Below, piece by piece: positions 1 to 6,175 of a DNA stretch of 6,175 nucleotides. Positions within the stretch are counted from its first letter, which is position 1; each line of letters starts with the position of its first letter. Both the position numbers and the translations under genes were made by a program. The notes below the pieces were generated by a model. It saw only the letters and a program-made list of their open reading frames with translations, was not told the origin of the DNA and ran no database searches. Source of the DNA: Victivallales bacterium (GTDB lineage Bacteria; Verrucomicrobiota; Lentisphaeria; Victivallales; UBA1829); contig JAEEQO010000173.1 in assembly GCA_016285335.1 (NCBI GenBank), positions 1 through 6,175 on the forward strand, written 5' to 3'.

Positions 1-1879
1 CGTAAGGTTGCACGCGCTCGGCGTGACCGACGTCCTGATCTGTTCCGAAGGGCTCCGCATGGGAACGTCCATCAACACCGGCAGCGACAAGCAGACTTAC
101 TACAAGCTCGGCATGTACGGCGCGGAGCCGGATTCCCCCGCCCTGATGGCACGCGACCTCTTCGCGGGCGGCGCGGTCCACGGCGACCTGGCGCTGATCG
201 AAGCCGCCGTCTCCCAGCAGGCGTTCGCACACCTTGCCTCGCTCGGCGTGCCGTTCCCCCACGACGAATTCGGCCAGTTCATCGGCTACAGGACCGACCA
301 CGATCCGAAACGCCGCGCCACCAGCTGCGGCCCGTACACCTCGCGCGACATGTGTCTGCGCCTCATCGACGCCGTGAGATCGCGCGGAATCCCCGTGCTG
401 GAGGACCGCGTGGTCTTCCGTCTGATCACGGCAAATGAGGGTGAAGGGAAACGCTGCATCGGCGCCGCGCTCGTGAACCGGAAAGCTGAAAACACATCTG
501 AAAGCATCGAGTTCATCCGCGCGGAAAACGTGGTGTTCGCGGCGGGCGGCCCCGGCGGCATTTACGCCCGGAGCGTGTACCCGGCCGTCCACACGGGCGG
601 CATCGGCGTGGCGCTGGAGGCGGGCGCAGCGGCGCGCAATCTGCCGGAATCGCAGTTCGGCCTCGCCTCGCTGAAATTCCGCTGGAACGTCTCCGGCAGC
701 TACATGCAGGTGCTTCCGCGATTCATTTCCACAGACGCGAACGGCGGGGACGAACGCGAGTTCCTGCGCGAGTATTTCGACGACATCCGCGCGCTGGAGG
801 ACGCCGTGTTCCTGAAGGGCTACCAATGGCCGTTCGCCGTCGTCCATGTGCCGGGCTCGTCGCTCGTCGACCTCATGGTCTACGTGGAAACCGAGCTGCG
901 CGGACGCCGCGTGTGGCTGGACTACCGCACCGACCCCGCCGGCCTCGACATCGCCTCGCTTTCGCAGGAGACGCGCGAGTATCTGGAGAAATGCGGCTGC
1001 ACCGGGCGCACCCCGCTGGAACGACTCATGCAGATGAACGCACCCGCCGCGGAACTCTACCGCACGCACGGCATCGACCTCGCGCATGAGCCGCTGGAGA
1101 TCGCCGTCTGCGCCCAGCACAACAACGGCGGCCTCGACGCCAATCTGTGGTGGGAATCCGAAAACATCCGCCATCTCTTCCCCGTCGGCGAGGTCAACGG
1201 CTCGCACGGCGTGATCCGGCCCGGCGGCTCCGCGCTGAACGCGGGCCAGGTCGGGGCGTTCCGCGCCGCCGAGTTCATCGCCGCGCGGTATGCGGACCCG
1301 GACGGCTCGTTCGACGCGCCGTTCAACGCCGCCGCGCAGGAACTGGAGGAAAAAGTTCTCGAAAAAGCGGGCCGTGGCACGTTCTTCGACTGGAAAGAGG
1401 AACGAAAGATTATGCAGGCTAGAATGAGCAAATCCGGGGCGTTTTTGAGGGAAAAAGAATCTTTGAAAACCGCCTTGCAGGAGACGCGCGACCAGCTCGC
1501 ACGGCTTCAGGGCGACGGCCTCGCCTCAAATTCCGCCGCCGAACTCTCCGAACGTCTCCGCACGCGCAACCTCGTCTTCGCCGCCGCGGTCTACCTCGCC
1601 GCCATGCTCGAACAGGTCGAGGCGGGCGCAGGTTCGCGCGGCGGGTCGGTCGTGCTCACACCCGACGGACGCCCCGTGCACGACAAACTGCCGTTCAAAA
1701 TCGCAGATGAGGACCGTGCATTCCGCGCCTCGGTCCAGATGATCACCTCCGCGCCGGACGGCTCGGCGGAAATCCGCCGCGTCCCGTGCCGCCCGATCCC
1801 GGAAACGGACGGCTGGTTCGAGACGGTCTGGAAAGCCTGCCGCGAACAAAAGATTTACGAAACCACGCCAGGAGACTGA
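1..1879 (+). CDS. FAD-dependent oxidoreductase, fumarate reductase/SDH flavoprotein superfamily (5' end outside window)
   Basis: Probable flavoprotein dehydrogenase or reductase; its substrate is not identifiable. The frame is open to the left edge (first full codon at 2). The first visible residues (DVLICSEG...NTGSDKQ) correspond to the stretch just after the N-terminal GxGxxG FAD fold, so the TTG at 8 is not the real start and perhaps 30-50 residues are missing. Visible family marks are AAGGPGG (539-559), HTGGIGVALEAGAA (from 590), HNNGGLD (1118-1138) and GEVNGSHGVIRPGGSAL (from 1187). The last resembles the GE..HG.NR.GG motif, whose Arg (here codon 1217) contacts substrate in fumarate reductases. 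The C-terminus from about 1400 is helical and charged, like the family's C-terminal domain. No Fe-S or haem motif is visible. It lies 4 bases before the Old Yellow Enzyme-like gene, so the two probably work as a pair. Superfamily is firm; function is open. Confidence 0.88.
   Translation, partial: VRLHALGVTDVLICSEGLRMGTSINTGSDKQTYYKLGMYGAEPDSPALMARDLFAGGAVHGDLALIEAAVSQQAFAHLASLGVPFPHDEFGQFIGYRTDHDPKRRATSCGPYTSRDMCLRLIDAVRSRGIPVLEDRVVFRLITANEGEGKRCIGAALVNRKAENTSESIEFIRAENVVFAAGGPGGIYARSVYPAVHTGGIGVALEAGAAARNLPESQFGLASLKFRWNVSGSYMQVLPRFISTDANGGDEREFLREYFDDIRALEDAVFLKGYQWPFAVVHVPGSSLVDLMVYVETELRGRRVWLDYRTDPAGLDIASLSQETREYLEKCGCTGRTPLERLMQMNAPAAELYRTHGIDLAHEPLEIAVCAQHNNGGLDANLWWESENIRHLFPVGEVNGSHGVIRPGGSALNAGQVGAFRAAEFIAARYADPDGSFDAPFNAAAQELEEKVLEKAGRGTFFDWKEERKIMQARMSKSGAFLREKESLKTALQETRDQLARLQGDGLASNSAAELSERLRTRNLVFAAAVYLAAMLEQVEAGAGSRGGSVVLTPDGRPVHDKLPFKIADEDRAFRASVQMITSAPDGSAEIRRVPCRPIPETDGWFETVWKACREQKIYETTPGD
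1870..1875 (+). promoter_or_regulatory. Ribosome binding site of the Old Yellow Enzyme-like gene
   Basis: AGGAGA lies 8 bases before the ATG at 1884, inside the last codons of the upstream flavoprotein gene. It supports the ATG start and close translational linkage of the two genes. Confidence 0.75.
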
Positions 1880-1883
1880 CGCC

Positions 1884-3311
1884 ATGGATTACCGAAAACC
1901 CGCCTCGTTCCGCACGCTCGACGAATTCCGCGATCACCTCGCCGCCTCGAACATCCCCATCGGCCTCGCCGAGCTCCCGCCCGCCGGACAGTCCGCGCTC
2001 GCAAAGCCGCTCGGCGCGATCGGCAACCGCTGGACCGTCCTGCCCATGGAGGGCTGGGACTGCGGACGCGACGGCGCGCCGTCCGAGTTCACGCGCCGCC
2101 GCTGGCTCCGGTTCGCTTCAAGCGGGGCCAAGCTCATCTACGGGACCGAGGCGGCCGCCGTGATGCACTCCGGGCGCAGCAACACGCGCCAGCTGCTCGT
2201 GGCCGACCACACGGTCGGCGCGCTGAAAAAGCTCAACACCGAAATGAGGCAGACGCACCGCGAACGCTTCGGCACGGATTCCGACCTGAAGATCGGGCTC
2301 CAGCTCACGCACTCCGGGCGGTTCTCCCACCCGGACGACGACCGCGTGCTCGCCTCGAAGACCGCGTACGCTCATCCCCTGCTCGACAAAAAGTTTCATA
2401 ACGACGCTTCGAATGTGGTCACGGACGACGAGGTCGCGGACATCATCGCGCACTTCATCCGCGCCGCCGAGCTCGCGCAGGACGCCGGGTTCGACTTCGT
2501 GGACGTAAAGCTGGCACACGGCTACCTCGGCCACGAATTCCTCACCGCATACGACCGGCCCGGCGCGTTCGGCGGCTCCTTCGAGAACCGTACGCGCTTC
2601 TTCCGCGAGATCGCCGAAGGGATCGCGAAGCGCTGTCCCGGCCTGGAGCTCTCCTCGCGCGTCAGCATCTTCGACATCCGTCCGTTCGTGAAGGGCGCGG
2701 ACGGCGTCGGCGTGCCGATGGACTGGTCCGGCCCGTATCCCTACGCGTTCGGCGGCGCGGGCGACGGCCTCGCGATGGACCCGGACCTGAAGGACACGGT
2801 CGCGCTCGTCGGGCTCATGCGTTCGCTCGGCGTGAAGATGATCTGCGCCACGATCGGCAGCCCCTACTATTGTGTGCACATCCAGCGCCCGGCGTTCTAC
2901 CCGGTCTCCGACGGCTATCTGCCGCCGCACGACCCGCTCCGCAGCGTGTGGCTCCACATCGAGGCGGTGCGCCGTCTGCGCGAACTCTGCCCCGGCCTGC
3001 TCGTGGTCGGCTCCGGCTACACCGCGCTTCAGGAATACCTTCCGCACGCCGCCGAATTCGCCGTGGCGAACGGCATCACGGACTTCGTCGGATTCGGGCG
3101 CATGGCGCTCTCCTACCCCGATTTCTGCGCCGACGTCCTCGCCGGACGCCCCCTGCGCCGCACCTGCATCTGCCGCACGTTCGGCGACTGCACGAACGCC
3201 CCGCGCGCCGGGCTCATTTCCGGCTGTTACCCGCTCGACGAATGCTACAAGAACCGACCCGAAGCAAAAACGCTCGCCGAACTCAAAAAGGCCGCAAAAA
3301 ACAAACAGTGA
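1884..3311 (+). CDS. Old Yellow Enzyme-family NADH:flavin oxidoreductase-like protein with C-terminal cysteine cluster
   Basis: A 475-residue FMN-binding TIM-barrel protein, predicted cytoplasmic (no signal peptide or membrane segment). Family marks in order: GNRWTVLPMEGWD (47-59), the first strand with the usual NR...PM pattern; GAKLIYGTEAA (81-91); LQLTHSGR (139-146), matching QL.H.GR; DFVDVKLAHGYLGHEFL (204-220) followed by GGSFENRTRFF (230-240), matching the AHGYL...GGS.ENR.RF core; SSRVS (257-261); and VGFGRMALSYPDF (402-414), the FMN-phosphate region. Tyr214 is a candidate active-site residue. Cys428, 430, 436, 448 and 454 form a C-terminal cluster that may bind an iron-sulfur centre. 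The FAD/NAD(P)H domain that follows the barrel in 2,4-dienoyl-CoA reductase is absent, so electrons must come from NAD(P)H directly or from a partner, perhaps the flavoprotein just upstream. Start: ATG after a good ribosome site. Reaction and substrate are unknown; an ene-reduction or oxidative demethylation is only a family-level guess. Confidence 0.9.
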   Translation: MDYRKPASFRTLDEFRDHLAASNIPIGLAELPPAGQSALAKPLGAIGNRWTVLPMEGWDCGRDGAPSEFTRRRWLRFASSGAKLIYGTEAAAVMHSGRSNTRQLLVADHTVGALKKLNTEMRQTHRERFGTDSDLKIGLQLTHSGRFSHPDDDRVLASKTAYAHPLLDKKFHNDASNVVTDDEVADIIAHFIRAAELAQDAGFDFVDVKLAHGYLGHEFLTAYDRPGAFGGSFENRTRFFREIAEGIAKRCPGLELSSRVSIFDIRPFVKGADGVGVPMDWSGPYPYAFGGAGDGLAMDPDLKDTVALVGLMRSLGVKMICATIGSPYYCVHIQRPAFYPVSDGYLPPHDPLRSVWLHIEAVRRLRELCPGLLVVGSGYTALQEYLPHAAEFAVANGITDFVGFGRMALSYPDFCADVLAGRPLRRTCICRTFGDCTNAPRAGLISGCYPLDECYKNRPEAKTLAELKKAAKNKQ

Positions 3312-3440
3312 TCCTCATATTCTTTCAAACGCACCGCTAAGAAATACGCACCCGGAACCGTCTAATCCGCAAAACAAAATCGCCTGCAACAATCGTTCTT
3401 CGGAAAGACTCCATCACCTCATAAGGGAAAGGTTTTCGAC
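3312..3440 (+). other. Intergenic gap between redox pair and GH43 unit; likely promoter location
   Basis: These 129 bases are clearly AT-richer than the flanking genes. This is the only gap in the window large enough for a promoter driving the GH43 genes. I find no convincing -35/-10 pair, operator palindrome or rho-independent terminator. A purine-rich AAAGG (3428-3432) sits 8 bases before the ATG at 3441 and is a modest ribosome binding site. Independent transcription of the GH43 genes is therefore likely but not shown. Confidence 0.4.
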
Positions 3441-5162
3441 ATGCTACACAAAACCGTTCTGACTGCCACAATCCTCGCCGCCGCGCTCGTTTCCGCGTTC
3501 GCCGCGGAACCCGTGCTCGAATTCAAGGTGAACAAAGACGGTCCGCGCACCGCCGGGATGTGCGGCCCCACGCACGACGAGGAGGTCATCTTCGGCCTCG
3601 GCTCCGACGGCAAACAGCACTATTTCGCGGTCGGCACGGACGTCCGCGGTCCGGGCATCACAATCTGGCAGTCGGAGGACATGGTGAACTGGAAGGACGT
3701 CGGACGCGTCTTCACGCAGGCGAACAAGCCCGCGATCCTGGAGAGCGGCGGACGCGGCTTCGCCTACACGTTCCGCAACGTCGAGATCGGCGACGACGGC
3801 AAGTACAAGTTCCTGGACACGCCCGCGCCGGGCAACAACCGCCTCGGCAACGCCTTCTGGGCTCCCTGCATCTACTTCCACGAGGCCGACAAGACCTATT
3901 ACCTCTACTACTGCTGCTCGGCGTTCGGCGTCCGCAACTCGTTCATCGGCTGCGCGAAGAGCAAGACGCTCGACAAAGGCTGGGAGGACTGCGGACAGCT
4001 CATCCACACACGCGTCGGCGACGGCAAGCGATTCAACGCGATCGACCCGGCAGTCATTCACAACGACTTCCACACATGGATGATCTACGGCTCGTACTTC
4101 GGCGGCATCGCCCTCGTGGAGCTCGATCCGAAGGATCCCTCGAAACTGCTTCACCCCGGCACACATGGGAAGACCGTCGCCTCGCGCACCACGGACACCG
4201 TGTTCGACATCAGCACGCTGGAGAAGGCAAAGGCCGCGCCGAAGAGCGACCCGACCGCTGGCCAGGGCATCGAGGGCGCCAGCATCCTGTATCATATGTA
4301 TCTTTTCGACGGCTATTATTATCTGTTCGTCTCGCACGACAACCTGGAGTGGAGCTACCACTGCCGCGTCGGACGTTCGAAAAACATCGAGGGGCCGTAT
4401 CTCGACTACAACGGCAAGCCTCTCATCTACGACCAGCGGAAACTCGGCGAGGACACCGTGTACGGCACCAAGATCATCGGCCCGTACCGCTGGAAATCCA
4501 CCGGGACCGGCTGGGCGGGGACCGGGCACACCACGCTCTTCGAGGTGCAGACGAAGAAGTGGAAACATGTCATGTTCGGCAGCAACAGCAAGTGGGAAGG
4601 CTCGCGCGGCTCGTATCTCGGACTGCGCCGGGTCTTCTGGTCGAAGGACGGCTGGCCCCTGCTCTCGCCCTGCCTGTACGCGGGCGAAGACATGGACATC
4701 GGAAGCGGCTCGGAGCTTGTCGGAAACGACCTGGTCCCCTTCGACAACGAGGTCAAAAAAGAGAGCATCCTGAACTCCGGCGAGTCCGCTCAGTGGGATT
4801 TCATCGTCTTCAGCCAGTCGCAGGACCGCACGAACCGACGCACCGACGAATCGACGATTTACACGCTCAAGGCGGACGGGACCATCGAGGGCGGCGGCAC
4901 GTGGAAGATCGGCACATGGAATTCCGTTATGCTGATCGCGGACGGCCGCACGAAGGACGGGAAAGGCTTCGGCCAACACATCCTCACAAACGGCGTTTCC
5001 ATGCTGGTCGAGCTCCCCGTCGGCGTGAAGGCGGACGGCGTCTGCGCCTACGGCTGGGACCAGGACCGCAAATGCCAGACCGTGTTCTTCACCGGACTCA
5101 CCGACAAGGGCGTCGCCGTCTGGGGACAAAGGATTCCCCCCTCTTCAACAAAAGCAAATTAA
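3441..5162 (+). CDS. Secreted glycoside hydrolase family 43, probable endo-1,5-alpha-L-arabinanase
   Basis: A 573-residue exported enzyme expected to cut alpha-1,5-linked arabinan (family EC 3.2.1.99), outside the cytoplasm. The N-terminus is a Sec signal peptide: Lys4, a hydrophobic run at 6-18, and an AFA cleavage motif at 19-21. A five-bladed beta-propeller follows (about 25-430) with GH43 marks: THDEE (44-48), SEDMVNW (78-84), WAPCI (140-144), YYLYY (153-157), FNAIDPAV (198-205), IYGSYFGGIALVELD (215-229), IEGAS (277-281), YYYLFVS (292-298), VGRSKNIEGPY (310-320) and GTGH (360-363). By family position, Asp46 is the general base, Asp202 the pKa modulator, Glu278 the general acid and His363 the metal-site histidine. 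Residues about 440-573 form a beta-rich C-terminal domain (GGGTWKIGTWNSV, FTGLTDKGVAVWG) like that of two-domain bacterial arabinanases. Oddities are WAPC in place of the usual WAPD, and two inserted loops. A 24-base gap to its downstream paralogue implies one transcript. Exo-arabinosidase activity is possible. Confidence 0.9.
   Translation: MLHKTVLTATILAAALVSAFAAEPVLEFKVNKDGPRTAGMCGPTHDEEVIFGLGSDGKQHYFAVGTDVRGPGITIWQSEDMVNWKDVGRVFTQANKPAILESGGRGFAYTFRNVEIGDDGKYKFLDTPAPGNNRLGNAFWAPCIYFHEADKTYYLYYCCSAFGVRNSFIGCAKSKTLDKGWEDCGQLIHTRVGDGKRFNAIDPAVIHNDFHTWMIYGSYFGGIALVELDPKDPSKLLHPGTHGKTVASRTTDTVFDISTLEKAKAAPKSDPTAGQGIEGASILYHMYLFDGYYYLFVSHDNLEWSYHCRVGRSKNIEGPYLDYNGKPLIYDQRKLGEDTVYGTKIIGPYRWKSTGTGWAGTGHTTLFEVQTKKWKHVMFGSNSKWEGSRGSYLGLRRVFWSKDGWPLLSPCLYAGEDMDIGSGSELVGNDLVPFDNEVKKESILNSGESAQWDFIVFSQSQDRTNRRTDESTIYTLKADGTIEGGGTWKIGTWNSVMLIADGRTKDGKGFGQHILTNGVSMLVELPVGVKADGVCAYGWDQDRKCQTVFFTGLTDKGVAVWGQRIPPSSTKAN
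3484..3526 (+). repeat. Duplicated segment, copy 1 (5' part of GH43 gene 1)
   Basis: This 43-base stretch covers the signal-peptide end and start of the mature protein. It matches 5233-5275 with a single mismatch, a silent third-position change in a Glu codon (GAA versus GAG). It is the best-conserved DNA block of the tandem GH43 duplication and lies 1749 bases from its partner. Further high similarity continues downstream with mostly silent changes, so this is a gene-duplication relic and not a mobile-element repeat. Confidence 0.8.
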
Positions 5163-5174
5163 CCCCGATACCAC

Positions 5175-5180
5175 GGAGGA
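5175..5180 (+). promoter_or_regulatory. Ribosome binding site of the second GH43 gene
   Basis: GGAGGA lies 6 bases before the ATG at 5187, within the 24-base gap after the first GH43 gene. It is a stronger match to the anti-Shine-Dalgarno sequence than the site before the first GH43 gene, and it fixes the start of the second. Confidence 0.85.
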
Positions 5181-5186
5181 TTTATT

Positions 5187-6175
5187 ATGAAATACAAAAC
5201 GACCTGCATTGCCGCCATCCTCGGATGTGCGACGCTCGTTTCCGCGTTCGCCGCGGAGCCCGTGCTCGAATTCAAAGTGAACAAGGACGGCCCGCGCACA
5301 GCCGGGATGCTCGGCCCCTCGCACGACGAGGAAATGATCTACGGCCTCGGCTCCGACGGCAAGCAGCATTATTTCGCGGTCGGCACGGACGTCCGCGGAC
5401 AGGGCATCACGATCTGGCAGTCGGACGACCTGGTGAACTGGAAGGACGTCGGGAAGGTCTTCACGCAGGAGAACGCGCCGAAGATCCTGAACGTGGGGCC
5501 GCGCGGCTGGAGCTACGATTTCAACTTCGTGACCATCAACGACAAGGGCGAGTACGAGTTCCAGTCCGAACGCAAGGCCGGCGCGAACAACTACCGTCTC
5601 GGCGGCGGCCAGCCGTTCTGGGCTCCGTGCATCTGCTACAACGGGCGTGATCAGACATACTACCTGTACTATTCCTGCTCCGCCTACGGCACGCGCAATT
5701 CGTTCATCGGCTGTGCGAAGAGCAAGACGCTGGACAAGGGGTGGGAGGACTGCGGACAGCTGATCCACACGCGCACCGGTGACGGCAAGCAGTACAATGC
5801 GATCGACCCGGTCGTGTTCTGGGACCAGACCGGCCGCCTCTGGATGATCTACGGGTCGTTCTTCGGCGGCATCGCCATCGTGGAGCTGGACCCGAAGGAT
5901 CCCGCCAAACTGCTTCATCCCGGCACGCACGGCAAGACCATCGCCTGCCGCGGCTACGAGAAAATCTACGAGCAGGACGGATTCGAGGGTCGGCCCACGG
6001 TCAGCGTCGACGGGCAGAGCTTCACCGCCTACGGCATCGAGGGCGCGAGCATCGTTTACAATCCCAAAACGCAATACTACTATCTCTTCGTCTCCTACGA
6101 CCGCCTCGCCCTGACCTACCATGTGCGCGTCGGACGTTCGAAAAACGTCGAAGGGCCATATCTGGATTACAACGG
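5187..6175 (+). CDS. Second secreted GH43 arabinanase-like enzyme, tandem paralogue (3' end outside window)
   Basis: An open frame from ATG 5187 runs off the right edge after 329 full codons. It was read by direct translation and has no stop in the window. A Sec signal peptide (Lys2, Lys4, hydrophobic 8-18, AFA at 20-22) precedes a GH43 propeller. Marks are SHDEE (45-49), SDDLVNW (79-85), WAPCI (145-149), YNAIDPVV (203-210), IYGSFFGGIAIVELD (221-235), GIEGAS (283-288), YYYLFVS (297-303) and VGRSKNVEGPY (315-325). By family position Asp47 is the base, Asp207 the pKa modulator and Glu285 the acid, so all three catalytic carboxylates are present. It is about two-thirds identical to the upstream gene by hand alignment: about 90% over the first 70 mature residues, but hardly alignable at 254-283. 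Likely role: arabinan or arabino-oligosaccharide hydrolysis outside the cytoplasm, with specificity differing from its neighbour. The GTGH region and C-terminal domain are outside the window. A Cys14 in the signal region is unlikely to be a lipobox. Confidence 0.9.
   Translation, partial: MKYKTTCIAAILGCATLVSAFAAEPVLEFKVNKDGPRTAGMLGPSHDEEMIYGLGSDGKQHYFAVGTDVRGQGITIWQSDDLVNWKDVGKVFTQENAPKILNVGPRGWSYDFNFVTINDKGEYEFQSERKAGANNYRLGGGQPFWAPCICYNGRDQTYYLYYSCSAYGTRNSFIGCAKSKTLDKGWEDCGQLIHTRTGDGKQYNAIDPVVFWDQTGRLWMIYGSFFGGIAIVELDPKDPAKLLHPGTHGKTIACRGYEKIYEQDGFEGRPTVSVDGQSFTAYGIEGASIVYNPKTQYYYLFVSYDRLALTYHVRVGRSKNVEGPYLDYN
5233..5275 (+). repeat. Duplicated segment, copy 2 (5' part of GH43 gene 2)
   Basis: Partner of 3484-3526, with one silent mismatch over 43 bases, in the same frame and at the same place in the encoded protein (the SAFAAEPVLEF region). 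The signal-peptide residues before it differ between the two genes, so strong similarity begins near the signal cleavage site. Confidence 0.8.

Noticed and set aside
8..10. TTG at 8 as the start codon of the flavoprotein gene
   Set aside because: The frame stays open to the window edge and the essential N-terminal FAD-binding GxGxxG segment would be missing, so the real start is upstream of the window.
2118..3047. Minus-strand open frame of 309 residues opposite the Old Yellow Enzyme-like gene, and a similar one at 5145-6122 opposite the second GH43 gene
   Set aside because: Same shadow effect: biased composition, no family motif, and full overlap with strongly supported plus-strand genes.
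3393..3407. Small hairpin with a UUCG loop in the gap before the GH43 genes
   Set aside because: Only about three pairs close the loop and there is no T-run after it, so it is too weak to call a terminator or regulatory element.
3444..5129. Long open frame on the minus strand (561 residues) opposite the first GH43 gene
   Set aside because: It mirrors the GC-rich third-position bias of the plus-strand gene. The translation is low-complexity (rich in V, A, E, R, D) with no recognisable motif, whereas the plus strand encodes clear GH43 motifs throughout.
5187..5230. Possible lipoprotein signal (Cys14) in the second GH43 protein
   Set aside because: The residues before Cys14 (I-L-G) have Leu at the position normally taken by a small residue, the hydrophobic core before it would be very short, and a good AFA signal peptidase I site follows at residues 20-22.
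3560..5650. Plus-strand open frame of 696 residues bridging both GH43 genes
   Set aside because: It is an out-of-frame reading of both genes, very rich in Arg, Gly and His, and it would cross the stop and start of two well-supported genes.

Overview
This is a GC-rich (roughly 60-65% by eye), densely packed bacterial window with every supported gene on the + strand. No RNA genes, CRISPR array, insertion sequence or origin is visible. The anaerobic-type flavoenzymes, exported arabinan-degrading enzymes and high GC fit a fibre-degrading bacterium, for example a gut or sediment member of the PVC group (Lentisphaerae/Kiritimatiellae/Verrucomicrobia type). That placement is a low-confidence inference from gene style; there is no phylogenetic marker.

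Layout. Positions 1-1879 hold the 3' part of an FAD-dependent oxidoreductase of the fumarate reductase/succinate dehydrogenase flavoprotein superfamily; its FAD-binding N-terminus lies upstream of the window. Four bases later, at 1884-3311, comes an Old Yellow Enzyme-type (NADH:flavin oxidoreductase-like) TIM-barrel protein with an unusual C-terminal cysteine cluster. The two are surely co-transcribed. A 129-base, AT-richer gap (3312-3440) separates this redox pair from a second unit. That unit holds two exported glycoside hydrolase family 43 (GH43) enzymes in tandem, at 3441-5162 (complete) and 5187 to beyond the window end. They are recognisable paralogues, about two-thirds identical by hand alignment.

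How they work together. The GH43 pair most likely acts outside the cytoplasm on arabinan or arabino-oligosaccharides. The two copies keep the catalytic triad but differ in two loop segments, which suggests they have diverged in substrate or product preference. The flavoenzyme pair looks like a cytoplasmic redox couple whose substrate cannot be read from sequence. Its link to arabinan use is only by neighbourhood. The most unusual features are the variant core motifs and cysteine cluster of the Old Yellow Enzyme-like protein, the altered motifs shared by both GH43 copies, and the tandem duplication. I see no clearly new multi-gene system.
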